The notes below the pieces were generated by a model that was given only the letters and a program-made list of their open reading frames with translations, did no database searches and was not told the DNA's origin. From Macrostomum hystrix (Eukaryota > Platyhelminthes > Macrostomidae): DNA of 64,000 nucleotides. The position numbers and the translations under genes were made by a program. Position 1 is the first letter of the stretch; each line of letters starts with the position of its first letter. The stretch is from assembly GCA_950097015.1 (NCBI GenBank), contig CATNEN010000014.1, positions 1,116,001 to 1,180,000 on the forward strand. The letters are read 5' to 3'. Of this stretch, positions 24,576 through 39,900 are shown in pieces.

Positions 24576-26640
24576 AGATTATTAAAACCCGAAATTCCCA
24601 AACCCCAAACTCAAATTCATAAAACTCCGGTTTCGCTGAATGTTGTGAAATCAAAATACACATTTGCTTCCTTTGATCTGCTCTAGCCTTTGTCTATGAG
24701 CAGCTCGGATCTCAATTTTTGGGGGGTTTAAACCGCTTTTAATTTCAAAACCTCTCCATTTTTTACCAGAATACTTTAACCGTATCTTTCCAGTGTTTCT
24801 GCTTTTAGACATTTTTATTAATTTGATAAACAATGAAGACACATTTTCGGACATTTTGCTCCTAAAAGAGTAGCACTTATTGTACGAGTATTTCGGAAAG
24901 TATATTTGAAATTCATTAAAACTTAATTCACCCTACGTATACGCTGATGATCACGTGTTTTGATGAGGTCTCAGTTCGACATGAGGTTTGGTTTGAAACT
25001 ATAGCATGAAATATTTATGCCAGAAGCTCAATAAACATGTTGCTGGAAAACATAATTTATTTGATGTTTTTGTGTTAAACAGGATTGTCTTATCTTAAAA
25101 TCTTTGATTTCTTGTTGATTATTTATTCACTGCGAAGCTGGTTCTACGTTTTTTACATACTCAAGCTTCGTCGAATCTCTTGTATTTACAAGACTTGGGA
25201 ACTCCCGCCGATGAGCTTGCTGGAGAGAAACTGCTTTATGATAGGACCACTTATAGCCAACTAATAAAAACTTTGCATAATAAAATATAATATAAAAAAC
25301 AAATATTAGTCTGAAGATGGTCACCTCATCTTACTATGGAAAATAATCTGCTAAATGGGTAGGTCATTCTGTCCCAGCGCTGAAAATTCTAACCTTCATT
25401 CGAGCAATTCGAACTTGTAGCTATTTGAAATTTAAACTAAGTCAGAGTCACGTTAATGTTGCTTAAAATTTGGCAAAATAAAGACCGTCAAACAAAAAAT
25501 GTAATAAAGCAGCATTTTTTCTTGTTTCTTGCATTTATCCTGCACAAGTTTACTGAAATCCAGTTGTACGTACACTGCAGCAAATTCTATTCGTAGACGT
25601 ATCGGTGTAATTATTGTTAAACAAAGCGTTTTTTATATTTCTTTGCAATTAGTTTTTTTGCATTTAAAAGTTAAAAATAAGAATTTAAATAGCAGCTTTT
25701 ATGTATTTTGCTAAATTTGATAGGAACTTTTCTGAGGTATGTCAAGACATTTGTTTATTGAACCAATTTAACGCATGAGAACATTACATTAAAATGTGTA
25801 ATGCACTCGAGTAAAACCAAGCGAGCAACTTTACCGCATTAAAATTTCACTTCAAAAGCGTTGGGTCACGGCTTGATGCAGTCGTACCCGACTCGTAAGA
25901 TACTTTAGCAGTCTACTATACCGTAATTGTGTTTTTTAATGGCTGGTTCTTTGTACTTAAAATTAAAATTATATATAGTATTTAGTTCTGTATAAAAACA
26001 TACATTTGCATAATATTTTTATGTACCATTTCTGTTCCATTACGTGTATGGAAAACAATTTTCCGTGTTCTTAAATTCTAGTGTCTAAACATTTTATCCG
26101 GAAAACCATACTCTTACCATTTTATAGTTTATCGAGAGTGGAACGAAAACTGTGATTCTAAATTCAATTGCACGGCTCCTAGACATGTATTTAAAATATT
26201 TATGTAACAATTTATTTATTTTATGCATATAATATACATGTAATATGTTACATTCACATGCATTAATTTTGTTGTTAACATTTAATATCTATAGTTAAAA
26301 CTCAGTATTTTATTATGTAACTTTTTAAATAAATAATATTTCAAAGTAAAAAGAAAAATGTGTCTATGTTTATAAAGATAATTTCTTATATTCATAGGAC
26401 CAATTCGCTTGATTTTTGTGCTAAATTTTACTAATATTGTTTGTGTTCCTAAAGAAAATAAAATCGAGTTGCAAATAAAGTTGTTCTGCACAAGTTGATG
26501 ATAATTTGTATTTGCAACTCATGAGTCAATAACTTGTGGTTTTTTACTTATCTTTAAATACACACTTTCAATATACCTTGAAGACTTGGTTAAAGGCAGT
26601 CCATTTGCTCGGTCTTTCAGCTAAGCCCACTGTCCAGCAG
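24576..26640. other. AT-rich intergenic region
   Basis: No exon-like sequence or repeat was recognised. AATAAA occurs at about 25030. A pyrimidine tract ending CTGTCCAG precedes the NUDT9 leader near 26637. Confidence 0.5.
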
Positions 26641-26669
26641 GCAGTTCCAAGTGAGCCATCTAACCTCGA

Positions 26670-29144
26670 ATGTACAAGGCCTTTGTCCGCAGCCTCTCTG
26701 AACTCCAAGCCATGTCTACTCTGCACGCCAAGGCCAGGACGCCGGTTTATGGCAAGGGCGAAACCGTGAACCGCTTTCCTGTGCCCGACGAGAAGGTGCC
26801 GTGGACTGCCGAGTTCGCGGAGTACAAACCGGTTTACTTCGAGGACTCCAAGCTGAAGAAGGCCAGCTATGCCGACCCGGACATTCTGTGAGCTTCCTCG
26901 AATAAAACCCCCGTGTTTTAGCTGTCTCCCTTTGCCCCGTTTACATCGCAGGACTTTTGCCCACCCATAGCAACAACAAGGCGGCTGCAGCCCTAAAGTT
27001 CAATTCAATAGACTCTGGTGAGCTGAACCGAGTCAGCCACGAGGGCAACTACTTGCTGGATCCCGACGGCCTGCCGCTTAATCCGCACGGCCGCACCGGC
27101 GTCCGTGGGCGCGGCTGCCTCGGCCGCTGGGGCCCGAACCATGCGGCCGATCCCATCGTCACGCGGTGGAAGCGTGATCAGAAAACTGGGGCCAAGGTTA
27201 GAAGAATGAGATGTGAATCGAGGGGTGAGATGCGAATCGAGGGGTGAGATGCGAATCGAGGGGTGAGATGCGAATCGAGGGGTGAGATGCGAATCGAGAA
27301 TTGAGATGCGAATCGAGGGGTGAGATGCGAATCGAGGGTTGAGATGTGAATCGAGGGGTGAGATGCGAATCGAGGGGTGAGATATGAATCGAGGGGTGAG
27401 ATGTGAATCCTGGGGGATGAGATGTGAACCGAAGGTATCATTATATGTGAATTGAAGATATTGGATATATTGGTCGAGAAACCATGTCACAAACATAATT
27501 GCGGCACTTCTGTCGACAAGCCAATCAATCCTCACCTACCAGGTGGTCGACCCGAGCAGCGGCCGTCCCGTCCTGCAGTTCGTGAGCATTCTGCGCGGCG
27601 ACGTGAAGGAGTGGGCGATCCCCGGCGGCATGGTGGACTGCGGCGAGGAGATCTCGGCCACGCTGAAGCGGGAATTCGGCGAGGAGGCGATGGACTCCAC
27701 AATGGCCGATGAGGCCAGCAAAGCTGCATTGGCGGTGAGGCTGCGATGAGAGGAGATGGGATAAGGGAGAGTTTTGAGGGTAAGATGACATTAGTGGGAG
27801 ATTTGAGGATGAGATGGGATCAAGGGGAGTTCTGAGCATGAAATGGGATCAGGGGAGTTCTGGCGATGAGATGGGATCAGGGGGAGTTTCGAGCATGAGA
27901 TGGGATCAAGGGGAGTTCTGAGCATGAGATAGGATCAGGGGGAGTTCTGAGCATGAGATGGGATCAAGGGGAGTTCTGAGCATGAGATGGGATCAGGGGG
28001 ACTTCTGAGCATGAGATGGGATCAGGGAGAGAGTTCTGGCGATGAGATGGGATCAGGGGGAGTTCTGAGCATGAGATGGGATCAAGGGGAGTACTGAGCA
28101 TGAGATAGGATCAGGGGGAGTTCTGAGCATGAGATGGGATCAGGGGGACTTCTGAGCATGAGATGGGATCAGGGGGAGTTCTGGCGATGAGATGGGATCA
28201 GGGGGGAGTTCTGAGCATGAGATTCTGAGCATGAGATGGGATCAATGGAGTTGATTTATCTCAAAATCTCGCCGCTCGGCCAGGCCAAGGTGGACGCCGC
28301 CTTCAAGCACGGCGTAGAGCTGTACAAAGGCTACGTGGACGATCCGAGGAACACCGACAACGCCTGGATGGAGACGGTGGCCGTGAACTTTCATGACGAG
28401 GAGGGCGACGGCTTGGCCATGTTCCAGCTGCACGCTGGTGAGTGCCGAGTCGGGACTCCAATGACCCATCGCAATGACCTATTGAACTCAAACTTACGGT
28501 TAATTACCATACACTAGATATTTGAACACTGGACACTGACCCTAACTAGTGATCCATTGGACTCAAACTGATGTCCATTCGACTCAAACTCATGACCATT
28601 CGACTCAAACTCATGACCCATTCGACTCAACTCATGACCTATTCGACTCAAACTGATGTCCATTCGACTCAAACTGATTTCCATTCGACTCAAACTGATG
28701 TCCATTCGACTCAAACTCATGTCCATTCGACTCAAACTCATGTCCATTCGACTCAAACTCATGTCCATTCGACTCAAACTCATGTCCATTCGACTCAAAC
28801 TCATTATCATTCAACTCAAACTCATGACCATTCAACTCAAACTCATGACCATTCAACTCAAACTCATGACCATTCAACTCAAACTCATGACCATTCAACT
28901 CAAACTCATGACCATTCGACTCAAACTCATGACCCATTCAACTGAAACTCATGACCATTCAACTCAAGAGCATCGATCGCAGACTAAAAGAAAGTCTAAT
29001 GTGTAAATCCTGGGCATCTCTGCCTCTCTAGGCGATGACGCAATCGGCGTGTGCTGGAAGGACATTTCCCGCGACCTCAAGCTGTACGCCAGCCACCACC
29101 GGTTCGTGGAGAAGGCGGTCCAACTCAGGGGCGCCCATTGGTGA
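26670..29144 (+). CDS. NUDT9: ADP-ribose pyrophosphatase, NUDT9 type
   Basis: Exons 26670-26887, 26971-27196, 27543-27734, 28284-28437 and 29032-29144. All phases agree and give 300 residues (286 if the second ATG at 26712 is used). It hydrolyses ADP-ribose to AMP and ribose 5-phosphate. Matches to NUDT9 run end to end: [71 protein letters not shown] and [13 protein letters not shown]. The Nudix box retains REFGEE, so unlike the TRPM2 NUDT9-H domain it should be catalytic. There is no TRPM channel upstream. The extra N-terminus ([14 protein letters not shown]) could be a weak mitochondrial leader. The exon 2 acceptor was set at ATAG|CAAC (26971), because the nearby CGCAG at 26951 would give a stop. 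Introns 2, 3 and 4 each hold a different minisatellite. Confidence 0.93.
27200..27425. repeat. Minisatellite, 19-bp unit GATGCGAATCGAGGGGTGA, NUDT9 intron 2
   Basis: About 11 copies begin within 10-15 bp of the donor at 27197. Most units contain GGGGTGAGATG, resembling the donor itself. Confidence 0.95.
27745..28245. repeat. Minisatellite, 29-bp unit, NUDT9 intron 3
   Basis: Core GAGATGGGATCAGGGGGAGT followed by TCTGAGCAT or TCTGGCGAT. About 17 copies. The same unit family, in the same genomic orientation, forms the array at 33885-34610 in another gene. Confidence 0.96.
28560..28965. repeat. Minisatellite, 21-bp unit, NUDT9 intron 4
   Basis: Core CATTCGACTCAAACTCATG plus AC or TC. About 19 copies. 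Subtypes are CATTCGACT and CATTCAACT, with GATGTC early and CATGAC late. Confidence 0.96.
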
Positions 29145-29208
29145 CCGCTTTGCCTTTACTGGCCTGCACAATAACCTTACACAGTAGTGAGGACATAACA
29201 GTTTTCTT

Positions 29209-29214
29209 AATAAA
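29209..29214 (+). promoter_or_regulatory. Poly(A) signal AATAAA of NUDT9
   Basis: AATAAA 65 bp after the NUDT9 stop. Confidence 0.75.
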
Positions 29215-29461
29215 TATATTCTTAGCTATATATCTATATTTATTCCTTTCTGCACTATAATATTTTTCTGTTATCTAATTCTGCGCTGGTAAAAGCGTTT
29301 ATTAGTTTTGATTGGCTAGTGTTTATGGCCTTTAGTGTTTACCTACTAATTGGATTCTAAATTAGTTTTTATTCATCTGGTTCAATCATTTCCCTGATTT
29401 TGCGAACGGCTCCACACCAATAACTAATCAAATCGATTCACCAGTTTTTTAAGCCTGCTTT

Positions 29462-30495
29462 TCTCTGACCTGTCCATCTCTTCTCTCACCTGTCCGTCTC
29501 TTCTCTTACCTGTCCATCTCTTCTCTCACCTGTCCATCCCTTCTCTGACCTGTCCATCTCTTCTCTCACCTGTCCGTCTCTTCTCTTACCGTCCGTCTCT
29601 TCTCTTACCTGTCCGTCTCTTCTCTCACTTGTCCATCTTTTCTCTCACCTGTCCGTCTCTTCTCTTACCTGTCCATCCCTTCCCTCACCTGTCCATCTCT
29701 TCTCTTACCTGTCCGTCTGTTCTCTCACCTGTCCATCCCTTCTCTGACCTGTCCATCTCTTCTCTCACCTGTCCGTCTCTTCTCTTACCGTCCGTCTCTT
29801 CTCTCACCTGTCCGTCTCTTCTCTCACTTGTCCGTCTCTTCTCTCACTTGTCCATCTCTTCTCTCACTTGTCCGTCTCTTCTCTCACCTGTCCGTCTCTT
29901 CTCTCACCTGTCCGTCTCTTCCCTCACCTTTCCATCTCTTCTCTGACCTGTCCATCTCTTCTCTCACCTTCCGTCTGTTCTCTCACCTGTGCATCTCTTC
30001 TCTCACCTGTCCATCCCTTCTCTCACCTTTCCATCTTTTCTCTCACCTGTCCGTCTCTTCTCTTACCTGTCCATCTCTTATCTCACCTTTCCATCTCTTC
30101 TCTCACCTGTGCATCTCTTCTCTCACCTGTCCATCCCTTCTCTCACCTTTCCATCTTTTCTCTCACCTGTCCGTCTCTTCTCTTACCTGTCCATCTCTTC
30201 TCTCACCTGTCCGTCTCTTCTCTTACCGTCCGTCTCTTCTCTTACCTGTCCATCTCTTCTCTCACCTGTCCGTCTCTTCCCTCACCTTTCCATCTATTCT
30301 CTCACCTGTCCATCCCTTCTCTGACCTGTCCATCTCTTCTCTCACCTTTCCGTCTATTCTCTTACCTGTCCATCCCTCTCTCACCTGTCCATCTCTTCTC
30401 TTACCTGTCCGTCTCTTCTCTCACTTGTCCATCTCTTCTCTCACCTGTCCGTCTCTTCTCTCACCTCTCCATCTCTTCTCCCACCTTCCTGTCTC
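29462..30495. repeat. Minisatellite, 20-bp unit CTCACCTGTCCGTCTCTTCT, about 50 copies
   Basis: Lies between NUDT9 and the next array. On the minus strand the unit contains GACAGGTGAGAGA, the same splice-donor-like core as the array at 1421-1715. Variants read TTACC, TTTCC, CCATC and CCGTC. Confidence 0.97.
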
Positions 30496-30990
30496 AATTC
30501 TCTCTCCAATCTCGGCCCTTGAGTGCCTTTTTGTTTTACCACGAAAAAGCCGATTCCTTGCAGGTGAATGAAATGGATAATATTTGAATTTCCTTCCATT
30601 TGGTTATTGAAAAAATAGTGCCCGGAAAAGCGTGCTTTATCTTCTACATAATGCTCCTGTTTCTATTTCAAAGACCACTAGCAGATTCAGGCCGCTCAAA
30701 TTGCGAATAGTGACAGAAAAACAACACAGTGACAGTGCTAGTGCTCCTTGAAATAGTCTGCCAGTGATTAGTCTATCAGCATATTTATACCCACCCCCGC
30801 CCAGCTAATGCTGGCGGCTTGCAGGCTTTGTTAATCATGTCAATCACCGATGAGAGTACAAATAGAAAACCTGATAGCGAGTGGCAAGCGGTTGTGCCTC
30901 GCTTGGTCACGTTCTGTTTAGTTTAAGACATTTTCCATTGAAATTTTCACGCTGTCTGACGACTGAGTTTGCGTTAATTTATTGCGTCCC
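30496..30990. other. Gene-free spacer
   Basis: No coding, RNA or repeat feature recognised. Confidence 0.5.
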
Positions 30991-30994
30991 AATG

Positions 30995-32475
30995 CCCTGT
31001 CGAACGGGTGGAACCAACTGTCTTAGAGGTGGAACCAACTGTCTTAGAAGTGGAACCCACTGTCTTAGAGGTGGAACCAACTGTCTTAGAGGTGGAACCA
31101 ACTGTCTTAGAGGTGGAACCAACTGTCTTAGATGTGGAACCAACTGTCTTACAGGTGGAACCAACTGTCTTAGAGGTGGAACCGACTGTCTTGTAGGTGG
31201 AACCAACTGTCTTAGAGGTGGAACCAACTGTCTTAGATGTGGAACCGACTGTCTTGTAGGTGGAACCAACTGTCTTAGAGGTGGAACCAACTGTCTTGTA
31301 GGTGGAACCAACTGTCTTAGATGTGGAACCAACTGTCTTAGAGGTGGAACCAACTGTCTCAGAGGTGGAACCAACTGTCTTAGAGGTGGAACCAACTGTC
31401 TTGTAGGTGGAACCAACTGTCTTGTAGGTGGAACCAACTGTCTTACAGGTGGAACCAACTGTCTTAGAGGTGGAACCAACTGTCTTACAGGTGGAACCAA
31501 CTGTCTTACAGGTGGAACCAACTGTCTTACAGGTGGAACGGACTGTCTTAGAGGTGGAACCAACTGTCTTAGAGGTGAAACCGACTGTCTTAGAGGTGGA
31601 ACCGACTGTCGTACAGGTGGAACCAACTGTCTTACAGGTGGAACCGACTGTCTTAGAGGTGGAACCAACTGTCTTAGAGGTGGAACCAACTGTCTTACAG
31701 GTGGAACCGACTGTCTTAGAGGTGGAACCAACTGTCTTAGAGGTGGAACCAACTGTCTTACAGGTGGAACCAACTGTCTTGTAGGTGGAACCAACTGTCT
31801 TAGATGTGGAACCAACTGTCTTAGAGGTGGAACCAACTGTCTTGTAGGTGGAACCAACTGTCTTAGATGTGGAACCAACTGTCTTACAGGTGGAACCAAC
31901 TGTCTTAGAGGTGGAACCAACTGTCTTGTAGGTGGAACCAACTGTCTTACAGGTGGAACCAACTGTCTTAGAGGTGGAACCAACTGTCTTACAGGTGGAA
32001 CCAACTGTCTTGTAGGTGGAACCAACTGTCTTGTAGGTGGAACCAACTGTCTTGTAGGTGGAACCAACTGTCTTAAAGGTGGAACCAACTGTCTTACAGG
32101 TGGAACGGACTGTCTTAGAGGTGGAACCAACTGTCTTAGAGGTGAAACCGACTGTCTTAGAGGTGGAACCGACTGTCGTACAGGTGGAACCAACTGTCTT
32201 ACAGGTGGAACCGACTGTCTTAGAGGTGGAACCAACTGTCTTAGAGGTGGAACCAACTGTCTTACAGGTGGAACCAACTGTCTTAGATGTGGAACCAACT
32301 GTCTTACAGGTGGAACCAACTGTCTTAGAGGTGGAACCGACTGTCTTGTAGGTGGAACCAACTGTCTTAGAGGTGGAACCAACTGTCTTACAGGTGGAAC
32401 CAACTGTCTTACAGGTGGAACCAACTGTCTTAGAGGTGGAACCAACTATCTTAGAGGTGGAACCAACTGTATTAT
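30995..32475. repeat. Minisatellite, 21-bp unit, about 70 copies
   Basis: Core GGTGGAACCAACTGTCTTA plus GA, CA or GT variants (ttagAG, ttacAG, ttgtAG, ttagAT). Unit types recur in blocks: one run at about 31520-31760 is repeated at about 32100-32270. Open frames on both strands are artefacts of the 21-bp period. Confidence 0.98.
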
Positions 32476-32792
32476 TTCCCTAATGCTCGTAAATCCAGCC
32501 AGTTATAAAATGAGTTCCAGTATCAGCCGGGATAAAAATCTAGTCTTATGTCCTCTGCATCTTCTGTCCACGGACAGCTGGAAGCATTTTTTAAATAGAT
32601 GCGGCTGTCTGACTGTACATTTGGCCCATTTCTGCTTCTTTTACTAAAACCGATGCTTTTGCCAGGTGTCTGGTTCAGAATCATCTGCGAGCTCGTGCTT
32701 TGATGGAAAGTCAGCGAACAAACAAATTCGTAAAATGAAAGTCTGATTTGGCAATTTGGCAATGCTTTTATTTCAGTGGATATTAATCACTT
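32476..32792. other. 3' flank of the astacin gene
   Basis: No gene recognised on either strand. Ends at the minus-strand poly(A) signal. Confidence 0.5.
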
Positions 32793-32798
32793 TTTATT
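32793..32798 (-). promoter_or_regulatory. Poly(A) signal AATAAA of the astacin gene
   Basis: AATAAA on the minus strand, 78 bp after the astacin stop at 32877. Confidence 0.65.
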
Positions 32799-32876
32799 GC
32801 GAGCTGTCAGGCTGGCAGCAGGGACTACTAGACCTAGTTCCCTAGCCGTCCTTGGCTGTCAGCCGGCCGGCTCAGT

Positions 32877-34927
<2,051 letters not shown>

Positions 34928-35354
34928 GTCGGTTATTGCTCGGGAGTTGCAAAAGTTGGTGCAGACTCGGAGACCTTCTGTTAGCTCTATGCTGAAATTT
35001 GCAAGCATTCGGAAATTACCGCAGCTTAAGAATTGGCGCTGGCGACGAAAAGCCGCTGCTCGATTCCCACGGCTGCCCGGAGTCGGCCTGCTGAGCAACT
35101 CACTGGAGAAATTCGCTTCGAAGTCACGGACAAAGTCGTGACTTTGGCGCTTGCCGACTTCTGCAGCCTGGCTGGAAAACCTGACGCTATTCAGATGACC
35201 TTCAGAAGCAACGCAAGCACAATGACTTGGCAGCGCTCATCGGGAGTTTTTTGTAGACGCCAGCACGAACTGCTGTGCTATTCCTGAACCGCAGAGTTTG
35301 TTACTTTCTGGCTGGCCAAGCCAAGGGTGTGGCTTTCTTTGAATCCGCGCAGCC
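34928..35354. other. Upstream region of the astacin gene
   Basis: Presumed minus-strand promoter. No TATA box was recognised. Open frames here are extensions or antisense frames without domains. Confidence 0.4.
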
Positions 35355-35985
35355 ATTGTCACTCCGTCTCATTGTCCCTCCGTCACATTGTCACTCCCTC
35401 ACATTGTCACTCCGTCACATTGTCACTCCGTCACATTGTCACTCCGTCGCATTGTCACTCCGTCACATTGTCACTCCGTCTCATTGTCACTCCATCGCAT
35501 TGTCACTCCGTCTCATTGTCCCTCCGTCACATTGTCACTCCGTCTCATTGTTAATCCGTCCCATTGTCACTCCGTCTCATTGTTACTCAGTCTCATTGTC
35601 ACTCCGTCTCATTGTCACTCCGTCTCATTGTCACTCCGTCTCATTGTCACTCCGTCTCATTGTCACTCCGTCTCATTGTCACTCCGTCTCATTGTCACTC
35701 CGTCTCATTGTCACTCCGTCACATTTTCACTCCGTCTCATTGTCACTCCGTCGCATTGTCACTCTGTCACATTGTCACTCCGCCTCATTGTCACTCCGTC
35801 TCATTGTCACTCCGTCGCATTTCCACTCCGTCACATTGTCACTCCGTCACATTGTCACTCCGTCACATTGTCACTCCGTTACATTGTCACTCCGTCACAT
35901 TGTCACTCCGTCACATTGTCACTCCGTCACATTGTCACTCCGTTACATTGTCACTCCGTCACATTTTCACTCCGTTGCATACTTT
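35355..35985. repeat. Minisatellite, 16-bp unit CATTGTCACTCCGTCT, about 39 copies
   Basis: Variants ccgtcAcatt, ccgtcGcatt and ccgtTacatt. Upstream of the astacin gene and not within a recognised gene. Confidence 0.97.
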
Positions 35986-36387
35986 TTTAAGATGAAAAAA
36001 CGTTCCTACGAGTATGAAGGCCTCCTCTCGGGAGTGTCTTGAGGGCGGTCTCGAAATATTTTCCACCTTAGTCAGGTGGGCCAGCTGCAGAAAGTAATTA
36101 TAAAAAAATAATTCATTATAGTTGCTTAGGCTACACCTGTGCCCCAGATACTCAACGCCTCTGCCCACGCTGGCAGCTCCTCCACAGCGGTTTAAATCTA
36201 AAATGCCGGCTGCCCAACAAATGGCTGCAGATTTCAGCCATAAACAAGTCCTAAAATTTCAGCTTTAGAGCGTCAGCGACTGCTTGTCAATTCTCTAAAT
36301 TTAGCACAAAATAAAGAACAAATCTGCCATCTTTATTACCATTGACTGCCATCAAAGTTGCGCGTACTTTTAATATCCTGTGGCACC

Positions 36388-36860
36388 AAGCAACCTGTGA
36401 CAGGCAGACAGCAACCTGTGACAGGCAGACAGCAACCTGTGACAGGCAGACAGCAACCTGTGACAGGCAGACAGCAACCTGTGACAGGCAGACAGCAACC
36501 TGTGACAGGCAGACAGCAACCTGTGACAGGCAGACAGCAACCGGTGACAGGCAGACAGCAACCGGTGACAGTTGAGACAGCAACCGGTGACAGTTCAGGC
36601 AGCAACCGGTGACAGTTCAGACAGCAACCGGTGACAGTTTAGAAAGCAACCGGTGACAGTTTAGACAGCAACCTGTGACAGGCAGACAGCAACCGGTGAC
36701 AGTTCAGACAGCAACCGGTGACAGTTCAGACAGCAACCGGTGACAGTTTAGACAGCAACCTGTGACAGGCAGACAGCAACCGGTGACAGTTCAGACAGCA
36801 ACCGGTGACAGTTCAGACAGCAACCGGTGACAGTTCAGACAGCAACCGGTGACAGGCAAA
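36388..36860. repeat. Minisatellite, mixed 21- and 22-bp units
   Basis: Core CAACCTGTGACAGGCAGACA in the first half. Later units read CAACCGGTGACAGTTCAGAC and are one base longer. The array ends about 50 bp before the ATG at 36907, so it probably overlaps the leader or promoter of the next gene. Confidence 0.96.
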
Positions 36861-36906
36861 CAGCAGTCAACATTTCAAAAGCAGCATCCACTGACAGAGG
36901 GTTACC

Positions 36907-39900
36907 ATGCACTCAGCAACAGTGAAGAATCTGTGGAAATCGAACCCGGGCTACCGGAAGCGGGCCAAGCAGGATATTCGTCTCGTGCAGCAATACTCCC
37001 TGCTGCTGGGGGTGCTGCTGTCCAGCGCTTTGTACCGCCTGCTGGCTGTGGTGATTGGTGAGCAAAATTAACCTCCTATTCAGTTGGCACCCATGAAGTC
37101 TGCGCTAGACTATCCAACAGGTGAACCCATCCTATCCAACAGGTGTACCCATCCTATTCAACAGGTGTGCCCATCCTATCCAACAGGTGTGCCCCTCCTA
37201 TCCAACAGGTGTGCCCGTCTTATCCAACATGTTTACCCATCCTATCCAACAGGTGTGCCCCTCCTATCCAACAGGTGTGCCCATCCTATCCAACAGGTGT
37301 GCCCCTCCTATCCAACAGGTGTGCCCCTCCTATCCAACAGGTGTGCCCGTCTTATCCAACATGTTTACCCATCCTATCCAACAGGTGTGCCTGTCCTATC
37401 CAACAGGTGTACCCATCCTATCCAAAATGTGGTTTCTTTGATCCTATTAGTTTGCAAAACCGGTTCAAATAAATTGTGAGTTAGCGGCAACGCTTCAACA
37501 GTCACAATAAGCTGTTTGAGTATCGCTGCTGGCTTTTGTTTTCGGAGTCTTTGGAGTTTTTTGCTTTTATCGAGAAGGAAATTTTATTTGAATAGCATTG
37601 GCAGCCCTTTGTCTTCTGAGGAGGGGCAGGGCAGGATTCCAACACTATCGATCCCTCAGTCGCTGGGGCTCGGGGCTCGATGATGCTTGTGGAAGCTCAC
37701 GCAGCGGTGACGCGACAGGCTCCAGAGGATCCGGGCTGTCATGATGTGTTCATCGCTGCTTTCACTCTTGGCGCCGTGTTTGTCTCTCTGAGGCGATCTG
37801 TGAAGACTTGGCGGGCTTGCAGGTAGCTTGACTCCAGAGAACATTTTTCCTCATTATCTCTGCTATCAGTATAGAATGTGTCGAACATTCAGGACAGAAA
37901 CTCACTATCAAACACCCGATGCTCAATGTCTAACACCCGATGCTCAGAGTCTAACACCCGATGCTCACTGTCTAACACCCGATGCTCAGAGTCTAACACC
38001 CGATGCTCAATGTCTAACACCCGATGCTCAGAGTCTAACACCCGATACTCACTGTCTAACACCCGATGCTCACTGTCTAACACCCGATGCTCACTGTCTA
38101 ACACCCGATGCTCACTGTCTAACACCCGATACTCACTGTCTAACACCCGATGCTCACTGTCTAACACCCGATGCTCACTGTCTAACACCCGATGCTCACT
38201 GTCTGACATCCAACGCTTCTTGTCTCATCAGGTCTGGAAGCTTTGTATTCGCTCATTGTTTCTGGATAGCGGAATTTTCACATGTTTAAACATGTTTCAC
38301 ACGTCTCCCGTGAAGAGGCACATGGGCCACACTATTAACTTTGAAACGCTGAATTAGGACGCAAAATTTTTAAAGAACTTTTTTTTCTAAATTTAGTCGC
38401 TGTGCACGCTTCAAAAGTGCCATTAAGCAGGATTTTCAGCTAATTACCACCGAGGCCTGACACTGATAAGTTACACCTTGAGCTCTGATACCAAATTCGC
38501 ATAGAAACTCCAGCGGCTGCTTTGATTTTTAATCCAGTCGTGCTCTCAAGATTAGGAGACAGGATTAGTAGAAGTTACTCTCAGCTAAATAGCAAACCTG
38601 AAGCTTTGAAACCAAGTCACACAAACACAAAGACTACGGTTTTGTAAATTCCTACGAATAGAAACAAATCGTACCCTTTTACCAAAGCGTTTGGATCAGT
38701 TTGAAAAAAAGTTGACGGATTTTTGTTGCAAATTAAAAAAATTCACCACGTTTTCTGCGAATTTAAACAAATTGTGGAAATTTTAACTTCTCACGACAAA
38801 ATATCCGCCGCTAGATAACCATGGGAAATGTATCAAATTCAGCTGAATCTGTCTTAAATTAAAAATTACGCTTTTGACAACTAAATTACGAGTAATTTGA
38901 AGTTTAAGGTTTTTTAGAGCAAATTTTAACGAACTTCCTCTACGAGTAGCTCGATCAAGCAAGCTGGAAATTGAAACCAAATCGTCAAGAACGTTAAGAT
39001 TTGTCTTGCAAATCATTTTTTCTCTTCGTTTTAGACAATTCTTTAGATTTCGCTCATTTATATTGTCTTCTCCAGATCGAAATTTGCCTAGCAACTCGAA
39101 TATCTAAAAGTTTCTTGGTCCCTACTGCATGCGCATGTCCCACTGTGCGAATCGATATTGTAACCCCTGCCCGATCGTCTGATCACTCACTGCTCACTCA
39201 CCGCTCAATCAATGCACTTATGGGCACTGCTTAATGGACGGAGAGTTAGGAGTAAACAGGTGCTAAAAACCCATGTATGATTAACTGTTGTGTTATTGGC
39301 TAGTTTGACCTATGCTTATTAAGAATGCTTAATTTATCTGCGAGTGACTTTCACGTGTTCTAACCAGCTGCAGCAAATAAATTTACCTGGAGTGTTTACA
39401 GTATCGCTGTAGGCACTCAAACAGACCAATTCACAGCATGCGACCTCAATTGCTTGACTGACCACCCGCTCGACTGAGATGAGCAAGCTCACAACGGGCG
39501 AACTAAATGTAGAACTCACTGGAACTCACTAGCTGGCGAGTCCTGGAACTCACTGACGAGTCCTGGAACTCACTGACGAGTCCTGGAACTCATTGGCGAG
39601 TCCTGGAACTCACTGACGAGTCCTGGAACTCACTGACGAGTCCTGGAACTCATTGGCGAGTCCTGGAACTCACTGACGAGTCCTGGAACTCATTGGCGAG
39701 TCCCTGGAACTCATTGGCGAGTCCCTGGAACTCATTGGCGAGTCCTGGAACTCAATGACGAGTCCTGGAACTCACTGACGAGTCCTGGAACTCACTGACG
39801 AGTCCTGGAACTCATTGGCGAGTCCTGGAACTCATTGGCGAGTCCTGGAACTCATTGGCGAGTCCTGGAACTCATTGGCGAGTCCTGGAACTCATTGGCG

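Noticed and set aside
26938..26952. CGCAG acceptor for NUDT9 exon 2
   Set aside because: Using it gives an in-frame TAG soon after the junction. The ATAG at 26969-26970 keeps frame and homology.
26670..29144. TRPM2-type channel NUDT9-H domain instead of the free enzyme
   Set aside because: The Nudix box keeps REFGEE, the gene starts with its own ATG, and no channel exons lie upstream.
30881..32647. 588-residue Cys-rich frame (GGTNCLR repeats) and its 488-residue antisense frame
   Set aside because: 21-bp array open on both strands. There is no signal peptide or splice context.
37630..37822. Extra exon in the membrane-protein intron
   Set aside because: Splice-like ends and an open 64-codon frame exist, but it exits in phase 2 while the last exon needs phase 1. 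No bridging exon was found.
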